From Mytilus galloprovincialis (lineage: Eukaryota > Mollusca > Bivalvia > Mytilida > Mytilidae): a stretch of DNA of 64,000 bases. The translations under genes were made by a program, and so were the position numbers. This document shows positions 1 to 11,004 of the stretch, in pieces (positions within the stretch are counted from its first letter, which is position 1; the number at the start of each line of letters is the position of its first letter). The notes below the pieces were generated by a model. It saw only the letters and a list, made by a program, of their open reading frames with translations, did no database searches and was not told the DNA's origin. The DNA lies in contig NC_134841.1 of NCBI RefSeq assembly GCF_965363235.1, forward strand, positions 34,749,440 to 34,813,439. The letters are read 5' to 3'.

Positions 1-650
1 CTAAACACATTTATTTCTAAAAAAACAGTTGTTGGCATGACACGGGTTATGTTCTTCTCATATATTTTATGATAGTATGATACTAAACCCCTAACGGGAG
101 GGATTGTACCTGATATTCATATGATGAAGACATAATCTTTCAATCAGTTTAATTGAGGTCTGGAGCTGGCATGTCAGTTAACTGCTAGTAGTCTGTTGTT
201 ATTTATGTATTATTGTCATTTTATTTATTTTCTTTTGTTACATCTTTTGACATCAGACTCGGACTTCTCTTGAACTGAATTTTAATGTGCGTATTGTTAT
301 TCTTTTACTTTTCTACATTGGCTAGAGGTATAGGGGGAGGGTTGAGATCTCATAAACATGTTTAACCCCGCCGCAATTTTGCGCCTGTCCCAAGTCAGGA
401 GCCTCTGGCCTTTGTTAGTCTTGTATGATTTTAAATTTTAGTTTCTTGTGTATAATTCGGAGTTCAGTATGACGTCCATTATCACTGTACTATTATGCAT
501 ATTTTAGGGGCCAGCTGAAGGACACCTACGGGTGCGGGAATTCTCGCTACATTGAAGACCCATTGGTTGCCTTCGGCTGTTGTTTGCTCTATGGTCGGGT
601 GGTTGTCGCTTTGACATATTCACCATTTCCTTTCTCAATTTTAGTAATAG
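1..650 (+). repeat. Interspersed mussel-type repeat, probably truncated on the left
   Basis: This matches from memory a very common mussel repeat. It contains CCTGTCCCAAGTCAGGAGCC, then a stretch ending GGTCGGGTGGTTGTCGCTTT before 'ATATTCACCATTTCC'. Short pieces of the same end recur at 30,770-30,840 and 33,675-33,775 (plus) and 49,655-49,740 (minus). No coding frame or terminal repeats are visible, and its class is unknown to me. The rest of the stretch to 2,330 shows no further structure. Confidence 0.6.
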
Positions 651-2330
651 TAGCTAACCTGTCGTGTTGTTAGGGAGGCCAGTGCCTAAGGAAAGATTTA
701 GAACAAGTTCCAATCTTTCCAAAAATGTGTGCAGTTTGTTGTCTCATACATGTAAATGACCTTCAGAAATTTTTAATGTTGTTGTTCTCAAAAGATCGAC
801 TACAATGAAAACCTTTATTACCTTTGCCATTTGTCTGGACAGTTGAAATGGTTATCAGACCGTTGTTGTCCGGACAGGAAAACTGTAAGCTGTAAACAAC
901 CATACATAATCATTAAATACTTTTTCTCAATAAATGCCATTTATATTTTATTGCAACTATTCCTGGACCCACTTGCTTTTAATTTTTCAGTTTGATTTGA
1001 TGAAGGGAGATATATTTATATCATAAAAAATAAATCAGTTACAATTAACAGGAATAAATGTATCTGTTTACCGTCGCAGTTGTCTATTCTAAATTGTTTG
1101 GTTGCTGTCCTATTCAAGTTTACCTAACACCTTTCATTCATTGCAACATCACAGCAATTCTACCCAATGTTCTATTACTATTTTAATTTACGCAATATAA
1201 ACATGCAATTTTATTTTTGTAATTACCTTAGTGTCAGGATATATGCATGATGATTAATATTTTAATCTTTTAGATGTATTTCGAAGACAAAATAGTATGA
1301 AAGCTCATTCAAAGTTCATTTGCTGAAATTTATAAACTACCGTTTCATTCCCCTATTTTCGTGATTTAACTGATGCATACACAATTGCAATCCTATCCAA
1401 AGAAAGATAACTGTTGCCATTTAACTAAATAGCTCCACTATGTGAATAAAATAATATTGTTGTACTGTCAAAAAAGATATAAAGACTTTATAGAAACAAC
1501 TTGAGAAATAGCCCTTGAAAACACATGTGATAAGACATTCAAGCAACTATATTCAAAATAGTGATCACCTGGTGCAAAGAATGTACAATATAAAAGACAT
1601 ATATCCATATCTATATAAATAAGGTGATGTTGAATGATTGCCAATAAGGTATTTATCCACAAGATTGCTTGAAAAGCATTACTAGAAATGAAAAGACATA
1701 CACAAATGTCCATAGAATTTCACAGGTACTCCTATTTGAAAGAAACTTATCATTATTGGTAGTTTAATAAATGAACATTGAATAACCAAAAAAAACTATG
1801 GCCACACATTTTTTTTAATGAATGGCACTTTTTAAAAAGCTGAAATTATCAGTAATTTGTGGGCTTCTAAATTTTACTTCCAATGTTCTGTTGGATAATA
1901 AAAATTCAAAGTATCTTTAAACAGGAAGTGACTATCCCTTGGATCTGAAAACATTAAAGTTCTTTTATTAAAGTTCTTATTAAAATATGTAACAAATTTA
2001 AAGATGGACCGACATCACTCTTTACAGTATTTAAAAAAAGAACCATAGTATTAAAAGGAAACTGTTCCCTAAAATTATAGCAAAACGTTTATATTAAATC
2101 CCATGGTGATATCAGATCCTAGGGAAGTCTAAATTTCATCTCATAGAGACATAACTTGGGAATGTAACCAGTATAAATACATATTGTTGCAGTGAAAATT
2201 GACTTCTGAGGTAAGCACAAAGTGAAGGTAGGGGTAGTACAGAATTTGAGTACATGTTTAAACTCTTACTACTTCAGGAAATATGAATGTTGAAACCATT
2301 CCAAACAGCCCTATATTTTGACCTTTGAAT
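651..2330. other. HLCS intron 6 DNA without recognised features
   Basis: AT-rich sequence with no exon-like open frame on the minus strand, no conserved biotin-ligase motif and no repeat I recognise. Confidence 0.5.
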
Positions 2331-2539
2331 TACTGTAAATTCAGAAATTATTGCGTGCATTTATTATTGCAATTTTGTCATTCAGACTTAAATGTGATTT
2401 AAAGTTTTACAATTTTGAGAAAAAATCCTGTTTTATTCATATAAAATATTTCAAAATGAGAGTTTTAATTTTTGCGTTTCAACTCTGTCGCATTTTTTGC
2501 AATAATAAAAACCTCACAATAATTTCTGAATTTACAGTA
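2331..2539. mobile_element. Short inverted-repeat element (MITE), TACTGTAAATTC family
   Basis: 209 bp ending in inverted repeats: TACTGTAAATTCAGAAATTA on the left and its near complement TTTCTGAATTTACAGTA on the right. The inner motif TTATTATTGC is also mirrored. The terminal TA may be the target duplication. A sister copy lies at 10,810-11,004 and a half copy at 13,850-13,935. No coding capacity. Confidence 0.8.
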
Positions 2540-2990
2540 GGTCCGAGAACACAATTAATTCGTAGTGCATTTCTTTTAGAACATAAATGAAAATTAAAAA
2601 AATCCCACCTGCGCTTTCTCAATGAAATGTTTACAGTGTGTTGTACTACTTTTGGGACAAATTATATCAAAATTATAGAAAACTTCATCGCCTCAAACTC
2701 AAAATATGGACAATTTTGTGTTTAGGGTGTCTTGAAATCTTTTGACAGCTTCCGAAGTGCTAATTTTTAACCTTTTTCAGCTGGACCGAATCACTACTTT
2801 CCTGTAAAATTCTGGACCCAAATTTTTTTACAGTGTAATTTCACCCCCCTACTTACAATTTGAGGCATTAAACATGGAGAAATAAATTTGGAAGGGGTAT
2901 AAAAATTATTGGCAAGTAACCCACTGTTAACACTAGGGACTATATTCGTGAACAACGAAAATCAAGGGACGACAATTGTGGTCTCGGACC
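2540..2990 (+). repeat. 451-bp repeat, copy 1 (with 17-bp inverted tips)
   Basis: It begins GGTCCGAGAACACAATT and ends AATTGTGGTCTCGGACC, which are inverted complements with one mismatch. By eye it is identical over its whole length to copy 2 at 4,287-4,737, in the same orientation. It directly abuts the short inverted-repeat element ending at 2,539. Confidence 0.85.
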
Positions 2991-4286
2991 TAATAGGATA
3001 GAAAGAGTTGACAAATCTTAAAAAAACTTGGTATGACCAAAGCTTAATTAATTATAACACTGCTTGCAAAGTTTCATAACAATAGGATATATATTATAGA
3101 CAATATGTTAAATTCAATACTCATCTTTGCGTGTTAAATTTTGACGTTAAAATTGAATAATTTCAACTATCAACATTATGGGCTTTGGAAATTTAAATAT
3201 TGCAAAAAAATACTTTTTAAATGCCCTAATATATCATTTATTATGTACTGAAAGCAATAGAGTACTCATTTGATTTATCAGACTTAGCATAATTATTCAA
3301 AAGTGAAATTTATATCAGCCTGGGCCTAAAAATTGAGGTTTTTCAATGAAAGGGGGCCTTACATGAAGATGTAATATTTTCCAGCAATTTTAAATTTGTG
3401 GAGCTTTTTGGTTATAAATAATCCTTACATATGTATTGAATGTACTTTAAATGGAAAGAAAAGTCACAAATAACATATCATATTAGTTTAAAAGGGTCTT
3501 AAGCCAAGTAAGACTGGAAAAAAATAAGGGTCAATTTAGGCCGTGCCACATATTTACATTTAAAAATGCATATTGAGGCTATAAGAAATAAAAAATTGTG
3601 TCTTTTTTATCATTTCTATACTCATGTGACATGATACAACAAATCTGAGCACAAGAAGGCTCTTGCAATTAACTTTTCTTACAGAGAGTATGGTCTGATA
3701 CAAAGATTTTTGCCTTTTTAATGAAATACTTGAATGCAATTTTAGTCTCAACAGGCTTATATTTAAACCACTTGCTATCCTACAGAAGAAAAAAAGATAT
3801 TATGTGAGATGGAACAGGTACAATAGACATTGTAAAGTGCTTTGGATACAAATTTAGTGAGGTCTTAATTGTGGACTTCAAATTTTATGTACCAAGAACC
3901 CCACTTTTGACTTCATCCAAACAGGGCGTTAGACAAGGGTCATTTATACAACACATTTTGTACATATTGTCTGAGATAATCTTCTTTTCTGTAGATTCTG
4001 AGTTCATAAACAAGTAAAAGAACTAGATAAAGGCATAGAAACACAAGTATTGACACATGAAAACCTGTCAGATAGAAAGTCAGGATGCCATGTATGCATC
4101 AATATTGAAAAAGCCTTAAAATGCCTATTTTGACCATAAAATGCCAAAATTGGTAATTTTTGCAGAAATTCTATAAAATAAAAGTTTAAATCCTTTAGTT
4201 TCATGCTATTTGACAAATTGACACCACCAAATCATTTAGGGAAGTTGCCAAATTACAGATTCTATTTTTACAGACTTCACCTCTTA

Positions 4287-4737
4287 GGTCCGAGAACACA
4301 ATTAATTCGTAGTGCATTTCTTTTAGAACATAAATGAAAATTAAAAAAATCCCACCTGCGCTTTCTCAATGAAATGTTTACAGTGTGTTGTACTACTTTT
4401 GGGACAAATTATATCAAAATTATAGAAAACTTCATCGCCTCAAACTCAAAATATGGACAATTTTGTGTTTAGGGTGTCTTGAAATCTTTTGACAGCTTCC
4501 GAAGTGCTAATTTTTAACCTTTTTCAGCTGGACCGAATCACTACTTTCCTGTAAAATTCTGGACCCAAATTTTTTTACAGTGTAATTTCACCCCCCTACT
4601 TACAATTTGAGGCATTAAACATGGAGAAATAAATTTGGAAGGGGTATAAAAATTATTGGCAAGTAACCCACTGTTAACACTAGGGACTATATTCGTGAAC
4701 AACGAAAATCAAGGGACGACAATTGTGGTCTCGGACC
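4287..4737 (+). repeat. 451-bp repeat, copy 2
   Basis: Identical to copy 1. Read as a unit, 2,540-4,737 is flanked by AGTA on both sides (2,536-2,539 and 4,738-4,741), as if the pair with its 1.3-kb interior had moved together, in the manner of a small terminal-direct-repeat element. The ends are GG...CC rather than the TG...CA usual for LTRs, and the interior (2,991-4,286) has no coding content. Two independent insertions of a short element remain possible. Identity of the copies implies a recent event. Confidence 0.75.
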
Positions 4738-4957
4738 AGTAGATAGTATTGCATATCAACTTTCCATTCTAGGATATAATTCTTTTATGAAACTTCATGG
4801 TAAAGTGGCAGTTTTAGCCACAAAGGGAGTTCCCATGGAAAATTGCATTGTCTATATTTACAGAAATGCAACCTATAGTAATGCCTTAATGGCAATTAAC
4901 ATCTATGCACCACAGAGCTTGCAAACAACACAAAAATCTATTAAAGAAAAAAGATAC

Positions 4958-5217
4958 CTTTCTAAAACAGGCATTGTAGAATGTATAACATCTGTATAAA
5001 ACACAGTGTTTCCCAATCTTTTTGTTGACAAATTCTTCCAGTACAAAGCCTCGTTGAATGGAATTTTCCCTGAGTCACTGGAAACAACAGGAAGTAAATC
5101 CTTTGTTGCCATAACAACCTCTCCTGGTGAGATGAATTTCAAGGTCAAACTTGTAGATTTAAGTTTTCCTTCAGTCAGACGCTTCTCAATACTTGACATG
5201 ATGGAAGACTTAAGATC
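4958..5217 (-). CDS. HLCS: Holocarboxylase synthetase, coding exon 6 (just before the ligase core)
   Basis: The exon is 260 bases with a strong acceptor (CCCTTTCTGTAG|GATCTT) and donor AAAG|GTATCT, leaving in phase 2. It encodes DLKSSIMSSIEKRLTEGKLK and then LTLKFISPGEV, FNEALYWKNLSTKRLGNTVF and DVIHSTMPVLE. This matches the human stretch leading into the biotin ligase domain ([21 protein letters not shown]...). The next exon should start with one base and reach the GRGR biotinyl-AMP-binding motif. I find no such sequence between 1 and 4,957, so the catalytic exons lie past the left edge and the gene is partial here. Confidence 0.92.
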
Positions 5218-5920
5218 CTACAGAAAGGGAAGAGATTTTTTCTTTATTTTCCAAACTTATTTTTCATTTTCCAAGCTTTAGTCGTAGATGAATTTACAAA
5301 TGTCATACTAGTTTTTGGCTATTCTATTAGGTTCTTTGGTATTTGTTCTCATTAAGGAGGTATGAATATTTCTATTTCTTATTATGAAGCATTCTAGTTT
5401 ATAAATTTGCACTTCATGTATTTTCAGCTTCAAGATAGATTGATATGAGATTGAGTATATTTCAATGAAAAGATATGAATGAAAATTTAACAAATTTTAA
5501 AGAAAGAATAGAAAAATAAATAAAGATGAAAATTAAACAAAATATCAAATACATTTAGTGTATGGAGTAAATAAAAACATCGGAAGATCATAATGAGTAT
5601 AAGTTCACATCATAAGGGGTGAAGCTATAAGGAAACAGGTAACTTTATCAATTTAAAAGCTGGAATTAAAAAAGAATCAAATACCAAGATGACACTCTCA
5701 GACACAATCTGATTTACTTCCATTTAACCACGACTGATATGAGTGTTGTCAATCTTAATCTTAATATTAGGTGTTTGAGATTACCAGGTATTCTTTTTTT
5801 TTTCAAAATCTTAGTTCATAGTGAAAGCTACATAATGTTTAAGGGATGATGGTATGAGATCTCTTCAGTTTTGACTAGTTTGAAGGCTGGTGATGTCTGA
5901 TCGACCAATTAATTTTATTA

Positions 5921-6194
5921 CAGCCAAATGACTTGAGTGTGTAGATAAAGGTTAAAGCTTTAGTGAGCTTGCTTGCTAGCTGACACATGAAATCATCATT
6001 AGGTTAGGTATACTACCCTCATTTAAGAGTAGACTAATTGGACAGATAACCAATCTTTCTGTGTGTAGGACTAAAGAACTCCGAAAGGAGGGTAGTTTGC
6101 TTAAATGTAATAATGATTTCACAGTTCAGATAGCAAACAAGCTAGCCAAAGATATAACCTTTACCTACACGCTAGATCTCAAGTCATTTTGCTG
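5921..6194. mobile_element. Short inverted-repeat element in HLCS intron 5
   Basis: Imperfect palindrome. Left arm CAGCCAAATGACTTGAG... and right arm ...CTCAAGTCATTTTGCTG mirror each other over about 110 bases, including matching AAGGTTA, CTAGC and ACTACCCTC blocks. The ends are CAG/CTG. The centre reads ACTAATTGGACAGATAACC. Non-coding. Confidence 0.7.
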
Positions 6195-6897
6195 TAAAAA
6201 CTGGGTAGTATTACATAAATTTGTTTAAACTAAAAGGTAGGCTGGCATGTGTTATAACGCAAAATTAACTAGAAAATATTTGTTGAATAATGTTTTTCAA
6301 TAGATGTAGGTTTGGTATATGCTTTTGTGAGGTTTACTTTGGTTGTACCTAAGAATAAAGCTGGTAAAGGGTTTGTTTCAGTGTTAGCAAGAAATAGAAA
6401 AGATGACTTTAATTTAAATATTATCAAGGAAATAAGATGGTATAAAACTTACAGGGATTTTAGGCCAAGAGGCAGGTTGCTGAGGGATTTATCTAGGATT
6501 AGTATAGCCTAGTGTGAGGTGTGCCTTATATTTTGCAGGATGTAGGCTAATGTGAGAGTAACTTCAGTTTTAGAAAGAAGGTAGAAGGTAGGCAAAGATT
6601 AACAATATTTCTAGTCAGAAAGTATGCTAGCATTTTATTATAATTTAGCTAGATGGTACAGTATCGGCAGGTGATAATGTATTCTACGTTGTATTATGAG
6701 ATACAAATGAGGCTATCAGATGTAGATTGATGAAAGATTTTTGGCTGGTGAGAATATACATTAACTATAGTGATTAAGTATGCTGGTATATGATTTCTCT
6801 TTATTAGTTTTAACCAAAAGGCAGTAAGATTTAAATTTTGGTTCTTATTGATCAGGTATGATGGTGTGAGGTTAACCTTAATCAAAGCAAAAACATA

Positions 6898-7071
6898 CAC
6901 TGTAACCTGTCTAATCCAACACACTGGGGTCCAGAAAAGAATGTCGGATTAAGCAGGGCGTCAGAATAATCAGGTTTTTCTGAAAGGATAGGTATATTTT
7001 GGGACCATAAAATGTGTCGGTTAAAGCAGGGTGTTGGAATACTCAGGTGTCAGATTAGGCAAGTTACACTG
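6898..7071. mobile_element. 174-bp inverted-repeat element (MITE), CACTGTAAC ends
   Basis: Left end CACTGTAACCTGTCTAATCC and right end AGATTAGGCAAGTTACACTG are inverted complements with few mismatches. TA flanks both sides (6,896-6,897 and 7,072-7,073), fitting a TA target duplication. It lies inside the decayed exon-5 array. Confidence 0.8.
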
Positions 7072-7530
7072 TAGTACTTTAATCAGTTCTAGCTAGAAGA
7101 TAGTATGATTAGTGACTTTACGAAAGGACAGCTAGTTGTTAGGATTGTATAGTTCTAAATTAGTTTGAAGGGAGGATGGTATGAGATTTACCATATTTTT
7201 GTAACAGAAGTAGGCCACTATGAGATCTGCCATCGTTTTTGCTTTTTAACTGAGAGGTAGAGTGTTGAAAGATTTAACTTTGGTTAAGCTAGGAGGTAGG
7301 CAGATATTTGATGTACCTTATTTTAGCTAGGGGGTAGGATAGCAAATAAGTTATCATAGTTTATTACCAGTTAGGCTGATGTGAAAGATACCTTAGTTTT
7401 AGCTAGGAGGTAGAGCAAGTTTTACCTTTGGTTAAGCTAGGTGGTAGAGGAAGTTTTACCTTTGGTTAAGCTAGGAGGTAGAGGAAGTTTTAACCTTTGG
7501 TTTAGCTATGAGGTAGGTTGCTGTAAGATG

Positions 7531-7733
7531 TACTGTAAACCAACTTATTTTCCCGACTTTCACAAGTAGAAAAATAAGTGAAAATAGATCGTCGCTTATA
7601 TGCAAAACTCAGATCTTTTACTATTAAACCACCCCGATAAGTTAGAAAATCACAAAATTAAATAGCCGTAAAGTGGACTACAACAGGTCAAATGTGAAAT
7701 ATAGTATCCGCAAAAATAAGTTGGTTTACAGTA
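7531..7733. mobile_element. 203-bp inverted-repeat element (MITE), TACTGTAAACC ends
   Basis: The ends TACTGTAAACCAACTTATTT and AAATAAGTTGGTTTACAGTA are complementary. The TACTGTAAA tip is shared with the 2,331 and 10,810 elements, suggesting the same transposase group. It sits 77 bases past the HLCS exon 5 donor. Confidence 0.85.
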
Positions 7734-7809
7734 CCTGAATTTAAGCTTGGAGGTAGGATAGCGAATGTGTTACCATAGTTTACTAGCAGAAAGATAAACT
7801 GAAATTTAC

Positions 7810-7989
7810 CTTAGTTTTAGTTAAGAGGTAGGCTTGTGTAAATATAGGTGTCTGGTCTCTATCACAATTATATCCCATTCTCTTCAGTAAAGACGACAAC
7901 ATCTCTAATCTGACTGAATTAGATTCCTTCAGAACGTTAAACATCTCTACAGTAGCAGCTATATCAGTGGGATCTTGGTCTAGTAAAAC
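7810..7989 (-). CDS. HLCS: Holocarboxylase synthetase, coding exon 5
   Basis: The exon is 180 bases (60 codons), phase 0 at both ends, with acceptor ATATTTTTAG|GTTTTA and donor CTAAG|GTAAAT. It encodes MFNVLKESNSVRLEMLSSLL, then a block with GYNCDRDQTP and AYLL. This aligns with the human HLCS linker ([20 protein letters not shown]...) and its PLYLL end. It joins exon 4 across a 4.5-kb intron and exon 6 across a 2.6-kb intron, both in phase. Its 3' end and donor have decayed tandem copies in the following intron. Confidence 0.92.
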
Positions 7990-7999
7990 CTAAAAATAT

Positions 8000-10809
8000 A
8001 ACATTACCGGGTCATATAAAGTAAGTTTTACTGGTATAGCATGAAAATAGTTTAGTGAATATAAAAGATTTTATTTATTAATGTATTTTTGTTGTGATGT
8101 TTACTATTCATACAGTACCATTCAAAAGGACCAACTCTCTCACACCCTACACCAAGAAAAATGTCGGAGTCACTCCGAAAAACTCCGATATTCCTCCCAA
8201 AATGTTGGGAGGAAATTGGGAGTAATCTCTCCCAAAATCAGGTAAATGTTAATTATGATAGTGAGTTCACTCTCTACACTGAGGAATTAATTGCCCTTAT
8301 CATACTTTGATCTCTACCGGCACACGACTGATAGGGTAATTGGATTACATGACAGGTAAAGGTTGAAGTAATTAAGAATTATATTTCCGGTCTAATGTAT
8401 CAGTTTTAGTGTCAAACAGGTGTATAAATTTAAATGTCTTTTAATACTAATTAAGTTTAATTTGTGGTAATAATGAGTCAAAATATTTTCGTATTTTTTG
8501 TTTTCTTATCTAAAAATATCTTTACCTTAACAAATGCTTAATGTACTTGCTTTTAAAAAAAAAAGGATTATAAAATATTGTGGAAGACGTGAAAAACCCA
8601 ATATTCTACATCAAAGTTAAAGTCTATATTTGAAAATTATGTGTCTAAAAGTTTTGTATATATGCAAGTAAAAAGGAAAATGTATTCACCATTTATTAGG
8701 CATAATAATATGCAAGTCTACGGCATTTTCTTTTTACAATTATCTTATTGCTGGAATGAATAAAAGATTGTTAATTTTTTCAATTGCATTTAAGTTTTAT
8801 AAAAAATATAAACTACTTAATTTTGACCTCGATGTCTTCACCAGTAAATTAATATTTTATTTACGAAATGGACATACTTGTGTAAAAATAACCGGAAACT
8901 TCTGATAAATTAATGAGAGCAGTTTAAAGAAAATCATAAGAATTACGTGTCTCAAAGTTTTGTTTATGCAAGTAAAAAGGAAAATATTATTCACCATTCG
9001 TTATGCTTAATAATTACGGCATTTTCGATTTACGATTTGTTGGCAGTACTGTAGGATAATACATGTAATACATTTCGGTTACAACAGGAAAACTTCCCCA
9101 GCTGCATTAACTCGTCTTTGTATAATATTTATTTTCGCAAAATGAATGTAAATTTGTGTATTTTGAACAGTGATCTTAAAAGATTTTAAAAACAATTATT
9201 TGCCGTGTGAAGACAATTCCACGATACACATCTCAGTTATCAACAGTTTGGACTGAACTTGAACTTGACTTACTTAACAATGTTAAATACTAAAAATAGT
9301 TGACATTAATTTAATTCACAGCACGAGTTTTTTAAAGGGCGGGAAATAATATCGCGTACCAGTAAACTCAGGTGACGTTTCTAGACGACCGTGGGAAAAA
9401 TTCATTCAAGGTTTCTAAAGTTGCAGAACGACATTTTTGTGCAATCTTATTGAGGTTCCAGAAGGTCCTTTTACAATTGAATCGGAATCTAAAATATAAT
9501 TCTTTTTTGAATAAACGAGAACACATCTTTGGCTATTTGAATTTTAATGTTTTATCTTTCAAAAAAGGACGTAGACCTGAACATTAGTTATACGTCCATG
9601 GTCAATAATATAAATTTATGGTCGATGAAATATTGAAATTATGATGGAAATTGTCCCGGGTGATCAATTGTGTTCAAATGACAACAATACTATAAAGAAC
9701 TGCCAATTGTAGGCGGTTGGGAAAATTTGAAAATAAAATGATGACTGATTTAACTGGAATAGAATATTATGATGGGCAATTATGAGGTTTGGTAATAATT
9801 AAAGGATTAGTGACCTATCGGATAGCGAGAAGCGGATTACTTATCATCACAACTTTTAACATCTTTTGTAAACGTAAAATTATTGAGTGCATAAACTTGT
9901 CAAAGACATGAAGACAGGTAGAATTATAGTAATTTAATGTGAAAATATTTTAACACTTTCCAAATTTAAATGACGAAATTGATATAAATACTTTCGTCAA
10001 TTTGAAAACCGTTTTGTAAAATACGAAAATGACGAGCGCTATCAATATCACTTGAAGTTTCTTTTCGTAATTTAAATTATTCAAGTATGTTATGTACCGA
10101 AATATTTTACATTGCTCAATAAATTAAGTTTACATGTTGATGAATCATGTTACCGTAAAAACAACATGATTTTATTAGCCAGTTGATTTTTAAATAATGG
10201 ACAATTAATGCACCGATATTGCTGATTGCGTAAGTCATAAAAGATTCTAATTGTGTCAAAATTGTCTTTGTTGAAAGAACACAATGTATGACCTTACCGG
10301 AATGTAATAGAAACACAAAATAACAAGTATTTTCTCCTACTTTTTCGTATGTACATTTTATTTTAAAGATAATAGCATAGGACAAAAACATATAAGATAA
10401 TAATTATCTTCTTCTAAATGATAATGTCACATCTTTATCTGTCAAAGAAAGGAAAACATTTGTTCAATTTTTAATACCGTGGTTTTAAAGCACACCTGTG
10501 CAATCAAGATTGATTAAATGTACATAGGTAAATTATCTGGGTAATCCGATTATGTTGTCACGTGTCATTAATTTTTAATACATCCGATGGGCAATAAATC
10601 AATTAACAGCCACGCAGTGTTGGGAAAGAATCTTTGGAGGACTTTGGGAGTGAAATCCGCGGTACTCGGTGTGATTCCGAGAAAGACAGAAATCGGAAAA
10701 AAACGATATCAAATCGATCCGTTTGAATGGTATTGTATGCGTTTTAATGTTTATCAAAACAAATCTTAAAAGGCTTAGCAGTAAAGATTCTAATAAATCA
10801 TCTTTAAAA
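8000..10809. other. HLCS intron 4, left part
   Basis: AT-rich DNA without exons. Two diverged tandem copies of about 130 bases are visible at 8,629-8,760 and 8,940-9,060; both contain GCAAGTAAAAAGGAAAAT and ACGGCATTTTC. A small region of higher complexity at 8,150-8,240, with repeated GGGAG/CTCCC words, has no clear role. Confidence 0.5.
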
Positions 10810-11004
10810 TACTATAAATTCATAAATTATTGCACTGTTTTTATTATTGCCAAAAATGTGACAGGGTTAAAATTCCAATTATTAAAACTTGCATTTTTTA
10901 AATTTTATAAATCAATTAAACAGGATTTTTCTCAATATCACAAAAATTAAAATTACATTTTAGTCTAAAATGACAAAATCGCAATAATTTGAGAATTTAC
11001 AGTA
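10810..11004. mobile_element. Short inverted-repeat element (MITE), sister of 2,331-2,539
   Basis: Left end TACTATAAATTCATAAATTA and right end AATTTGAGAATTTACAGTA form imperfect inverted repeats, with TTATTATTGC inside as in the sister copy. Its right tip runs without a gap into the 61-bp array, whose units carry a similar TACTGTAA/TTACAGTA tip. Confidence 0.75.

Larger units (their letters stand above)
6210..7809 (-). repeat. Decayed tandem array in HLCS intron 5, derived from exon 5 end
   Basis: Much of this intron is made of diverged copies of a roughly 40-80-base unit. Plus-strand copies read like TTTTAGCTAGGAGGTAGGC, a spacer, then ATTTACCTTAG. On the minus strand this is a CCTACCTCNTAGCTAAAAC block followed by AAG|GTAAAT, close to the last bases of exon 5 and its donor. 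The clearest run is 7,370-7,510, with three close copies. Looser copies occur near 6,230, 6,300, 6,460, 6,540, 6,820, 7,160, 7,260 and 7,740. Two inverted-repeat elements (6,898-7,071 and 7,531-7,733) interrupt it. Unit borders were judged by eye. Confidence 0.6.

Noticed and set aside
1-4957. Possible HLCS catalytic exons
   Set aside because: No minus-strand frame with a GRGR or WPND-type motif is present. The stretch is intron and repeats, so these exons must lie beyond the left edge.
6312-6512. 66-codon plus-strand frame
   Set aside because: It lies within the decayed exon-5-derived array in an HLCS intron; open by chance.
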